Shown piece by piece: positions 55,049 to 64,000 of a stretch of DNA of 64,000 nt (position 1 is the first letter of the stretch; every line of letters starts with the position of its first letter). Made by a program: the position numbers and the translations under genes. Location of the stretch: assembly GCF_024868665.1 (NCBI RefSeq), contig NC_079890.1, positions 39,351,773-39,415,772 of the forward strand. The letters run 5' to 3'. The notes under the pieces are model-generated. The model did no database searches, had not been told where the DNA came from, and worked only from the letters and a program-made list of their open reading frames with translations. Source of the DNA: Triplophysa rosa. Its lineage: Eukaryota; Chordata; Actinopteri; Cypriniformes; Nemacheilidae.

Positions 55049-56257
55049 CTATATCAGCTGCACCCTCTCAGCTGAAATGGCCTTCAGGCCCGGTGAAATG
55101 ATGTGGCCCAGGTAATGGACTTTGGGTTGCACCCACTGCAGTTTGTCATTCGAGGCTTTAAATCCAGCGGTCGCAAGCACATTGCAGACAACAATTGAGG
55201 CCTGCAAACAGTCAGCCTCAGTTTCAGCGGAGATTAAAATGTCATCAGTATACTGTAGGACACATACCGTGGACGGCAGGTCAGTTATTGTGTCCAATAC
55301 ACGTTTCACTGCAGCGGAGAAGACGGCTGGGCTGTCAACAAAACCCTGAGCAAGGTGTGTCCAGGTTAGCTGCGCACCTTTAAATGTAAATGCAAACAAC
55401 GGCTGAGTATCTGCATGGACGGGGATAGAGAAGAAAGCTGCACACAAATCCACCACCGTGAAGTGGGTGTGATTGTGTGGTATTGAATTTAGAATAGTTG
55501 GAACATCAGGCACAATTTGGGCCAGAGGAATTATTAATGAATTAATAGCCCTCAAGTCTTGTGTCAAACGCCAACTTGTTCCATCAGCTTTCCTGATGGG
55601 ATTTATTGGTGTATTGTAAGGTGAGTGAGTGGGGACAATAACCCCTTGTTTCAAAAAATTATCAATTACCGGTTGAATACCCTCAACCTTTTCAGGTGAC
55701 AATGGGTATTGTTTCATGTACACAGGCTTCTGTGTGATCAATTTCGCCTTGTAAGGGGGTATACCAACAAGGCCTGATTCATCTTCATACTGTGACCACA
55801 ACGCTGGGTTTACCTCAGCAATGTTGTGTTTAAATTGTTGTGGTTCGTCATTACACATGAAGTGTGGCATTAATTCCACAGTTGCCTTTGAGACATCGGA
55901 AAGCAAAGAAAAATGAACAGAGCTGTCTGACAATACAATCTCAATGCCAAGTTTATGCATGAGATCTCTGCCCAAAAGATTCAATGGTGAATTTGGAGTA
56001 ATTACAAATTTGTGAAAGAAAGGCAGATGATTAAGTGCCCTTACTTCAATGGCAGGTGTCATGTGACAAATCACTTCAGTCCCTGAAACCCCAACAGAGC
56101 GCATAATGCGATTTGTGATCGGCCCTTCATAAATTTTAGCAGAAATAGATGAACACGTAGCACCAGTGTCGATTAAAAATGAGTAATCTACCCCATTTAC
56201 TTCTAAATTTACAATGGGTAGTTCATCTGTGCGATTGCTAAAAGAAAAACAAATCAT
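55049..56257 (-). pseudogene. retroviral protease and reverse transcriptase segment
   Basis: A single 402-codon frame holds the protease active site FLIDTGATCSSIS followed by a GRDLM flap-end motif, then RT with LTQDLRAINSLI, VVDLCAAFFSIP (palm Asp), an LAQGF...SPAVF block and the catalytic LQYTDDILI. DTGA and YTDD are standard for retroviral protease and RT. The segment is open, but neighbouring frames are broken, so it is a defective pol. Its start was set by the first Met in the frame; in a virus it would be made by gag-pol readthrough or frameshift. Confidence 0.85.
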
Positions 56258-56296
56258 TGACTGTGCATCTGGACTGACATCGCTCTGTGGGCACCC

Positions 56297-57778
56297 CTAA
56301 GCATGTTTTGAATTATTTTGTTCACCCCTCTTGTTCACCCAAGACACCTGATATTGATCAGCAGAACCACTGCCATATAGTGGTGCTTGAGTTCGGTTGA
56401 TCTGTGGTGCTCGAGGCAGACGTCTGATATCATGTTCCTGTTTCAATCTACACACTCTCTCCCAGTGGCCTGATTTACCACAGTAACGACACACCCCGTA
56501 CCTTTTAAGACCTCCCCGAGGCGGGCCCAGATTATAGTGAGGTCTGCCCCTTTGGTTCCCTCTGGTACGCACCGACACTGCAGCCATTTGCTGTTGAGAA
56601 GCTGCCAGCATAACTTCCTGTTTCGGCTTAAACAGAAAAGAAGTGAAACCACCAGATGCATCTAACTCACGAATGCGTCTGCAAAAATCTTCAACAGTTT
56701 GTTGCATTAAATTTGCAGTCGTTACACAAACCAAATGTGCCAAATCAGGATTCATATTATTTAAGCACGTATTTATAAACAGTGAGGACATTTCACCGCC
56801 TACTGGAATACGAGCATCTTCTTCCCACACATGTTTAAAACGAGAAACAAAAGCAGAAGCAGATTCGCCCTTATTTTGTTTGGTATTTGTGGCATGGGTC
56901 AGATCTCTACAGACATGAGCACGGGCATCTAGAAAATTCTTAACCTGCTCGAAAAATGTAGTGACATTATCGGGATCGGCCCATCAAAATTCATGAGGGT
57001 CTCGCTGTATACCAGAGCCATCCAAGTCATCATTATCAAGACTTAAAGAAGGGATTTCCACAATAAGAGACGATTCAGTAACATCATCAGATAAAACTCG
57101 TAATAAGATCGATCTATAAACCGATCCGCTTAATTGTGCATATCTTGTGTGTGAGCGCAAAACATCTACAAATTTGTTAGAATTATTCGGGTTCGAGTTT
57201 TACATGTAGTATCAATGTCTGTCATTGTTGCCGGTTTAAGAATAATTCTAGGACCCTCCTGAACCCAAGCCATTGAGGGCTGAGCTGCAGCGTGTAAAGT
57301 TTCTTTGTTTAACTTGGGAGGGGGTTGTGCACATGAGGAAAAAGAAAGCAATGAGGGATACACATTTGAGTTGGTCTGAGCATGATTTTGGACAGAAATT
57401 AAGGTTGTATGATAAGGTGGAGGTGTCTTTACAGTTGACAGCACATCGATCGATATATTGTTCGATTTATCAACACGCTCGGCACCCTAGTTCCATATTT
57501 TTTTCATTTTTTGCCAAATTTCATACGATTCGCACATATTTATAATCCCACTGGGGATTACCCCATCCATCTTTAACCATGGATTTCATTAACTCCATAT
57601 CATCTTTCTTAAAAGAACCGAATATGAGATATTTGTCAATTTGCGGTCCGGCGCTTTCAGACCATCCAGCCAAATTATCAACAAATGGTTGTGTCCAATA
57701 ACCCTTGTTATTTCTGAACATAAAATCTACCGGCGTTTCAGCTGGTAGTGGTCTAGATATTTCTTGTCCCATACTCAA
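56297..57778 (-). pseudogene. retroviral gag, broken
   Basis: The N-terminus near 57772 begins Met-Gly-Gln, which fits N-myristoylation of the matrix domain, and the frame ends at 57521. A middle piece is at 57444-57166. The C-terminal piece (56830-56297) has one zinc knuckle CRYCGKSGHWERVC (CX2CX4HX4C), preceded by an Arg/Gly-rich stretch typical of nucleocapsid. Gag assembles particles and packages RNA. At least two frame breaks separate the pieces. Confidence 0.8.
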
Positions 57779-58152
57779 CGAAAGAACAAAGCAAATGTTA
57801 GTAAAGAAAAGTAAAAGACGAAAACTTCCCCCACAAAATCCAACTCCTTTTTTTTCCGTTACTTATTACAAGCTTGTAATAAAGTCAATATATCAAACTA
57901 CGCATGCATCGTGTGCCTCTCGCCTTCAAAGGACGAAACCTGGCCCTCGGTTATCGTCACGGAGTGTCACATGCAACTCTGCAGAATCCCATCACAAACG
58001 TGCGGAAACTGCCATTAACAGTATATCACAGGAAGGTTATAAAAAACTCTTACCTGTGTGATACTGCTGGATACCCGTAGAACGTCTTTCAGTCTAGCGC
58101 GGTCTTCAAAACACAGAATTATCAAAATTTCCCCGGATTACTGATGAGTAAA

Positions 58153-58170
58153 CAGGACGAAGCCCCCACT
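58153..58170 (-). promoter_or_regulatory. retroviral primer-binding site (tRNA-Pro-like)
   Basis: Immediately next to the LTR, on the minus strand, the sequence is AGTGGGGGCTTCGTCC. It matches the tRNA-Pro-complementary site TGGGGGCTCGTCC of gammaretroviruses with one extra T. This position is where the host tRNA primes minus-strand synthesis. Confidence 0.7.
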
Positions 58171-58595
58171 TGGTAAATTTCTGGTTCCTTACGAACACTA
58201 AGTTTCTTTCTGTGTTTTGGATCACCAGTAAAATCAAATCATAAATAGGTTGGATGTTGTGAGAGAATTCTTCTGCAGATCTGAGAGCACAAAAACAAGA
58301 CACAGAGAGGCATCAAGCTTTTGAACTCATTTATTTTAGAAACTACAAGTCTTTATATACGGTGCCAAAAGACATCTGGCAGGTTTCATATGTCCAGGGA
58401 TTCACAGAATGACCAAATAAGGTATAGCAGTTCGGACAAAGAATGTTTAGCTTAGAAGGAATCCCCTCCTCCCAGGAATAGCCAGAAGGAATCCCATGCT
58501 CCTATATAGCCAGCAATGTATTCAGTGAGCTTAACAACTTCACAATTCTTTATTTTGTGGGCTTGTATTCATTTATGCGGAAATTAAATCTAACA
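58171..58595 (-). mobile_element. 5' LTR of the minus-strand retrovirus
   Basis: On the minus strand the 425-bp LTR starts TGTTAGATTTAATTTCC at 58595 and ends AAATTTACCA at 58171. It carries TATATAAAG (about 58350-58360) and AATAAA (about 58328-58334). It is the partner in sequence of 18494-18926 but belongs to a different insertion. DIRS ORF1 sequence resumes at 58596. Confidence 0.85.
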
Positions 58596-58963
58596 GTGCC
58601 GAAAAAGGGGCGTTCCACGTCTTCGTCAGTTCCTCATGCACTTCCAGGAAGAACGGAACCGGGGTTGGGCGCGGCTTGGAGTCGCGCTCAGAGCCCAGGA
58701 ACCATGTATCCAACCGTGAGTGCTGGGGTAGAGGCACCGGAGTGCACTCTAACCCAATGCACATGGCGGCCCGGGAAAGCATGGCCGACATCTTGAAATC
58801 CGCCTCTTCCTGAGCTCGACCCCCCTTTGGGGGGAGCTGCAAAGAATCGTCGGGATCGGATGCCAGCAATTCGCTCTCCGATGCTGCGATTGACATCTCA
58901 TCTTCATCACGCATCGTGTCCGAATATGTGAAGGAGGATGCCGACGGTGTGGTACCGCCTGCA
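58596..58963 (-). pseudogene. DIRS copy D ORF1, N-terminal part beyond the retrovirus
   Basis: It matches 11450-11760 of copy A (EVHEELTKTWNAPFSA, SRLDTW, ASESELLASDPDDSLQLPP). It ends at about 58963 before the Cys/His head and terminal repeat, where unrelated AT-rich sequence begins. The retroviral LTR abuts it at 58595/58596. Confidence 0.8.
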
Positions 58964-60679
58964 AGGGATATGGTAAATTTCGTGAATTAATTATTTACAA
59001 TAATTATATTAAGTTTGTTTATGGGCTAGTTGTCGTGTCTCTTTAAATTTGAAATGCCCCGCCCCATGTCTAAAGACCACTAAGCGCAGCCCATCCGCGC
59101 TTGGGGCCCAAGGAAGGGGAAGAAAATTTCACAGTGTTTCCACCATATTCATTCTGCCGTGCGCTTCTCTGGCCCGCGCACATGGAGCTGCGTGAACAAA
59201 ACAGTGTTTCTATCTTAGGAAGTCTGTCTTTTGATTTAGTCAATTTTACAAGCCCTCCAGCGGCTTTTGTTTAGAAGAAGTGCATAGTGACAAATCTAGC
59301 GACTTCTTGGATAAACCTTAGTTTTCATTCAGTGGGAAAATGTCGCCAGTGCTGCCCCGCGAGCGCGAATGGATGCACTGTAGAATCAAACAGATCTGCT
59401 CATCACAGATCATATCCAACAACTTCAGAAGAATTTAAACAAGCAGCACCAACAGAATATTCCAGCGTAATTCCAGAGGAGTTCTGAGAAATCAAATAGG
59501 ACTTTCAAATGAAATACAAAGACAATAATTTTGTTAAATGTTTGACAACTTGAATATCAATTATTAATATAGATGTGTATGAAATCAGTTTTATTTTGGT
59601 GGAGCTGGACAAACGGCATGACAGACAGCACAAGAGACCTGTCACATCCCATCATAACACTGCTAATGCAAAGACACTTCATAGAGTTACAGCGAAATAT
59701 ACACACGTGATACATGCGTGCGATAGAATAAAGGTGCAGATGAACACAGATATAGAACGCTACCACAAAACAAGCTTTTCATTGCTTGTCCTCATGTGCA
59801 CTTTATCCACCTTTGCGCTTTTTATAGACCTATAATTCTTCATTACAATCTGATCACGGGATTAGAAAAATGAAAGATTTAAGTGTACCAATATAATTTT
59901 CATTTTTATTATAATCCATAAACTCTGAAATGAGAGCAAATAGCATCCAGAGGGTTTTCATAGAGAAGATTTAATCATTCTGACATTGACTTAAAGTGGC
60001 ATGTCTATAGAGCTGTTACATAAAATAGGAAACATTACTGGTCCTCTAGTGGTCACTGGATAAAGTGCACATGACTTTCACAACATTCTCCATTCGTTTT
60101 GAGCGAGGCATTAATCTATAAAGCACATTACTCTTAATTATGAAGGGACCGGTGCCGTGGCTTTACCTTACTTCAAATATAAATACTTTTATGTGGTTTT
60201 GACATTTCTTAACCAATTATTATTCAGCATTATCTTATTTTAAATTGATGATTTAAGTATGATTATCACCAACCTTTACTGATACAGAAAGTAGAGAATA
60301 ATTCATGGTTTAAGGCTCTAATGAATGCTTAGACTCTCTCTTCTGAATCCTGCTAGGTCAGTGTTACTGTGAAAGGGACTTCTTATCATCATGTTTAAAA
60401 ACATCTTCTGTTAGCACACACTCTAGCCTTGAGGAGTTTGTGTATGTGTGATTGTATTGTTTCAGGAAAGTGAGAAAGTGTGGAAAAACACGAGATAGAC
60501 ATAACTTCATGTTTTAATTCGTATTATAGTACATGCCTGTCATCTTTGATAATCTATAGGACTATATGTCTTGTCTCATGACTCCAGAAGTGTTTGAGAG
60601 CTTTGTGTTCTTGTTTATCTATTGATAACCAATCATGTGAGCTTGATTTACCCAAGTAATGATGTAGTTAGTTGACACT
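58964..60679. other. stretch without a recognised gene
   Basis: Mixed AT-rich sequence with a short GC-rich part at 59055-59200 (CCCGCCCCATG, TTGGGGCCCAAGG). The open frames of 60-90 codons have no family features I can name. No repeat boundaries were recognised. Confidence 0.4.
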
Positions 60680-61281
60680 TGTCAGGATTTGGCAGAAGAA
60701 CCCAAGCGCAGGCAGGCAGTGAAGGGGTTAACAGATACTTTTATTAAATGATAGACAAAACAGAAACAAAAACACCCACAATGGGGGAAACGAAACTGAT
60801 ATACATTTATAAAACAAGAGACTTTCCACGAGGGGGCAAAATGAAAACAAGACAAATAAACTAAACACAAGGACACGACCAAACGTCTTAAATCATAACA
60901 AGGCAGGATAAAACACAAAACTCACAATACACGAACAGGGCGATGAACAGGACCACGGGTAACAGCAAGAGCACAAGAACATACAGAACGCAGTACAGGC
61001 ACCAAATACATACAATGCACGAGCACAAGACAAAGAAACATGAGGGTATATATAGGAACACAAACGAGGGATAACGACATGGGGCAGGTGTGGTACATTA
61101 AACACTTGGGGAAGGATAACGAGGAAACGAGAGGAATGGGGCCAATGACAAGACACTGGAGAGAACGTATATTACTGTCAAACGGACAATAATATGTTTC
61201 TCTCCACACATAACCAAAGACTTTGCCATGGCTCTGCTACAGGACCAAGAAAAACATGACTAAGGAAGCAGAGCCATGACA
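60680..61281 (-). mobile_element. solo LTR, same family as 19759-20361
   Basis: Minus strand TGTCATGGCTCTGC...CCTGACA, 602 bp, nearly the same as the copy at 19759-20361. GACACT lies on both sides (60674-60679 and 61282-61287), a duplication of 5-6 bp depending on where the edge is drawn. No internal domain is present. Confidence 0.75.
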
Positions 61282-61547
61282 GACACTGTTATCTTAAATA
61301 CTGCTGCATTTTGGATGTATGGTTGGTCGGCCTGTGGAACTCCTTTTATAGTGCTGAAGCTGACTTCTGCTGGCAAAACTACAAACTATTTTTCTTCAGT
61401 AAATTTTCTTCTATTAATTGCATTCCTGACTCATTGTCTTCATTCATTCATAACTGGTCTATGGGTCTTTTACTGTAAATCCCCTACAATTAAAACACAT
61501 TTACACTGCTCAGTTACATTGCTTTACACTTACACTGCTCACCACAT

Positions 61548-62278
61548 GATCACTGGGGTCCCTCAGGGATCGGTGCTTGGACCGCTGCTTTTTTCCATCT
61601 ACACGACATCCTTGGGACCCATCATACGGGCACACGGCTTCTCGTATCACTGTTATGCCGACGACACCCAGATCTACATCTCGTTTCACCCAGATGATAC
61701 CACTGTAGCAGCTTGCATTACAGCCTGCCTAGAAGACATCTCGGCTTGGATGAAAGAGCATCAACTCCAGCTGAACCCTGCCAAGACAGAACTACTCGTG
61801 TTTCCGGCACACCCCACGGTGAGACACGATCTCACCATCCAACTTGGCAATACCACAATCACTCCTTCCAAAACAGCCAGGAACCTCTGTCATATTTTAT
61901 GAACAGCTGTTCTTCAATGATCACATTGCAAAGACAACACGGTCATGCCGATATGCCTTATTCTACATTAGAAAGGTTAGACCCTATCTCACTGAGCATG
62001 CGGCACAACTCCTTGTCCAGGCCCTGGTAATCTCAAGGTTGGACTACTGCAATGCTCTCCTTGCTGGTCTTCCTGCAAAGGCTATCAAACCACTCCAGCT
62101 GGTTCAGAACGCAGCAGCACGCCTCGTCTTCCAACAGCCCCAAAGGGCTCATGTGACGGCCCTGTTCATCTCTCTCCACTGGCTACCGGCTGAAGCCCGT
62201 ATCAGATTCAAGTCACTAATGCTTGCCTACAGGACTATCACTGGATCTGCACCGGCATACTTTCACACCCTCTCAACT
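61548..62278 (+). mobile_element. L2-like LINE RT fragment
   Basis: The frame starts at [20 protein letters not shown] and contains the intact active site [12 protein letters not shown], then INCL-type helices and [14 protein letters not shown] frame change near 61896 leads into RSCRYALFYIRKVRPYL, LDYCNALLAGLPAKAIKPLQ and LHWLPAEARIRFKSLMLAYR. It is cut at 62279 by a LINE end in opposite orientation. The sequence upstream (61282-61540) is unrelated or unrecognised. Confidence 0.8.
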
Positions 62279-62489
62279 CTCAACTCAACTCAACTTTATT
62301 TATATAGCGCTTTTACAATTTTCATTGTTACAAAGCAGCTGTACATGAGACACATTGACTACAAGCAAAACAATCAAAGTTGTACCTGCAAAAACAAGAA
62401 AAGGTTGAAAACACAGAAGACAGACACACCCACACACAAAACACTCCACACACACAACACGCACACACACCAACACACACAGACACAGA

Positions 62490-62522
<33 letters not shown>

Positions 62523-63480
62523 ACGTACACAGACAAGTACGCACACACACACACGCTCAGTGAGAGCACACATTTAGGATAAAGGAGAGAGAAGCACAGG
62601 TCAAATATAACAGATAATAAATTCCTATATGCAATATTAATTAAGTAAAACTTTAAGATTCTAAAGCAGCCCCCCCGGTCAGGCAGATAGTGCAAAAACA
62701 GTATGCAAACGGTGGCGAGGAACCCAAAACTCTAATCGAGAAAAAAAACCTCAGGAGAACCCAGGCCCAACCAGGGGATTCCAGTTCCCCTCTGGCAAAA
62801 GCTGCTGCCTCTGCACAAGCTCCAGAGAACTTGCACAACAAGGCTAAATAAAATAAATAAACTTAATAATAAAATAAATTATAGTTTAAGATTATCATTA
62901 ATAATCTAATAGCATTTGAAATTTTGTGGTGAAGACATGTCAAGAGACCGCGTCCTTCTTTATCCAGCTCTATCATCTCAGCTCTTGTCAGGTCCCCACT
63001 TCCCATTCTCCGCTCTACCATCAGGTCAGGCCATGAACTGCATCCTGCTCGCTGTGGTAACCTTGGAACAATGAGACAAGACTGGCTGAGAGTAGAGTAC
63101 TGTTCTGTACTCTTTGATGCAACAAGTACATCAGTTGTGTTTTTGGTTCCGGTTGATCTAACTAATGCAGCCTAAACCCTCTAAAGATTTATATTATGGA
63201 AGAGTAGTGTATGCAAGATTAAAAAGATGCGTCTTTAGTCTAGATTTAAACTGACAGAGTGTGTCTGCCTCCCGGACAGTGCAGGGAAGACTATTCCAAA
63301 GTTTAGGCGCTAGATAGGAAAAGGATCTACCACCTGCACTTGATTTTGAAATTCTAGGTATTACCAACTGACAGGACGCCTGAGAGCGTAATGCACGTGA
63401 AGGACTGTAATACAAAAGGAGTTCATTCAAGTACTGAGGAGCTAAACCATGTAAGGCTTTATAGGTAATAAGCAAGATTT
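62279..63480 (-). mobile_element. Rex1-like LINE 3' end inserted in the L2-like fragment
   Basis: Minus strand: the RT ORF C-terminus (63475-63194) reads MLITYKALHGLAPQYLNELL, SRALRSQASCQLVIPRISKS, FSYLAPKLWNSLP and FKSRLKTHLF. A 3' UTR with CCAGGCCCAACCAGGGGATT and a (CA)n tract (62440-62520) follows, and it ends in TTGAGTTGAGTTGAG at 62279. The element is strongly 5' truncated. Family naming is from similarity of the C-terminal pattern and is tentative. Confidence 0.7.
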
Positions 63481-63519
63481 TAAAGTTAACGCGATGCTTT
63501 ATACCCTCCTACACCCTCC

Positions 63520-63960
63520 TACACTCTATCACTCCATGTGTTTTCTGAAGTCCACAGTCAACGCAGCCATCTACCAGGAAATTTAAGAGCACTTCATGCC
63601 TCCTTCTGCTGACAAGTTTTATGGAGATACTGATTTCATTTTCCAGCAGGACTTGGCACCTGCCCACACTGCCAAAGGTAGCAAAAACTGGTTCAATGAC
63701 CATGGTGGTATTGTGCTTGATTGGCCAGCAAACCCGCCTGACCTGAACCCCACAGAGACTCTATGATGAGAGACACCAGACCCAACAATGCAGATGAGCT
63801 GAAGGCCGCTATCACAGCAACCTGGGCTTCCATTACACCTGAGCAGTGCCACAGGCTGATCGCCTCCATGTCACGTCGCATTGATGCAGTAATTCATACA
63901 AAAGGAGGCCCAACCAAATATTGAGTGCATAGAAATGAACATACTTTTCAGAAGCCTGAC
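63520..63960 (+). mobile_element. Tc1/mariner transposase fragment
   Basis: Plus strand reads MPPSADKFYGDTDFIFQQDL, APAHTAKGSKNWFNDHGG and DWPANPPDLNPTE, giving the second Asp and the Glu of DD34E. A deletion follows right after NPTE, and the tail is frameshifted. It is the same family as 14510-15140 by these motifs and by the shared downstream stretch. The element runs towards the window edge. Confidence 0.8.
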
Positions 63961-64000
63961 ATTTCTGTTTAAAATATCCTTTTTTATTGATCTTATGTAA

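Larger units (their letters stand above)
52665..58595 (-). mobile_element. endogenous retrovirus, 5' part (LTR, gag, pro, RT, RNase H, integrase)
   Basis: Provirus remnant on the minus strand, inserted in DIRS copy D. Order from 58595 downward: 5' LTR (58595-58171), tRNA-Pro-like primer site, gag (about 57778-56297), protease and RT (56257-55049), RT connection and RNase H (54999-53731), integrase (53709-52865), and the first bases of env. Env and the 3' LTR are missing and the break lies at DIRS sequence. Many frameshifts show it is defective. It is the same family as 15141-18926. Confidence 0.9.
46922..58963 (-). mobile_element. DIRS retrotransposon copy D, split by a retrovirus
   Basis: Longest DIRS copy: left end and inverted repeat (46922-47132, TATA at about 47094), internal complementary region (47180-47288), recombinase (48839-49760), RT/RNase H (49830-51677), ORF1 (51690-52664), then retroviral sequence (52665-58595), and ORF1 again (58596-58963). 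Compared with copy A, about 214 bp of ORF1 are missing across the insertion. The 5' end (ORF1 start and right terminal repeat) is lost at about 58963. An 879-bp duplication around an N at 48241 is probably an assembly artefact. Confidence 0.85.

Noticed and set aside
62300..62695. Cys/Val-rich 131-codon frame
   Set aside because: It is a translation of a (CA)n/(TG)n tract and LINE 3' UTR, not a protein.

Overview
The window looks like a transposon-rich intergenic and intronic stretch of a teleost chromosome, most likely a cyprinid-like fish. The evidence is DIRS retrotransposons with inverted terminal repeats, L2-type and Rex1-like LINEs, tRNA-headed SINEs whose tail matches the L2 tail, Tc1/mariner, hAT and PIF/Harbinger relics, (GT)n tracts, and fragments of two fish genes. 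There is no operon-like organisation. Almost every long open frame belongs to a mobile element, and most of them are broken.

Host genes. A four-exon fucolectin (F-type lectin, FTP domain) gene lies on the minus strand from 12853 to 7121. All splice phases agree, and its second intron holds a complete-ended DIRS element (copy A). A stray 3' exon piece of a second FTP gene sits at 41789-41841. Two consecutive, correctly spliced plus-strand exons matching the acyl-CoA dehydrogenase family member 10/11 linker and dehydrogenase start lie at 38446-38523 and 39681-39819. No flanking exons were found.

Layout. 1-7 kb: MITEs, a palindromic TTAA element, a tandem-bearing TIR element and a solo LTR with a perfect 5-bp duplication. 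7-13 kb: the lectin gene with DIRS copy A. 14-19 kb: LINE endonuclease scrap, Tc1 transposase piece, then the 3' half of a class I-like endogenous retrovirus (integrase end, broken env with a Harbinger-like insertion, 3' LTR). 19-21 kb: tandem repeat and solo LTR. 21.5-24.6 kb: DIRS copy B (recombinase part). 26.4-28 kb: internally deleted L2 LINE. 31.6 kb: 100-N gap. 33.3-36.9 kb: DIRS copy C, plus strand, inserted in another fish repeat. 38-42 kb: ACAD exons, SINEs, foldback element, two solo LTRs. 43-45 kb: L2 LINE. 46.9-59 kb: DIRS copy D, carrying the 5' half of the same retrovirus family (LTR, gag, protease, RT, RNase H, integrase) inside its gag frame. 60.7-64 kb: solo LTR, L2-like RT, Rex1-like LINE end and a second Tc1 fragment.

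The four DIRS copies form one family and complement each other. Copy D keeps a nearly uninterrupted RT/RNase H frame, copy B keeps the recombinase HxxR...Y block, and copies A and C are deleted derivatives. Their inverted repeats carry a CCAAT / octamer / GC-box / TATA arrangement facing inward from each end. Two single-N positions (24622 and 48241) behave as assembly joins; the second separates two apparently identical 879-bp segments. I did not find a convincing new defence, metabolic or regulatory system. The most useful novelty is in element structure: crossover triplets at DIRS ends, a 159-bp palindrome, and retrovirus-DIRS and retrovirus-Tc1 junctions.
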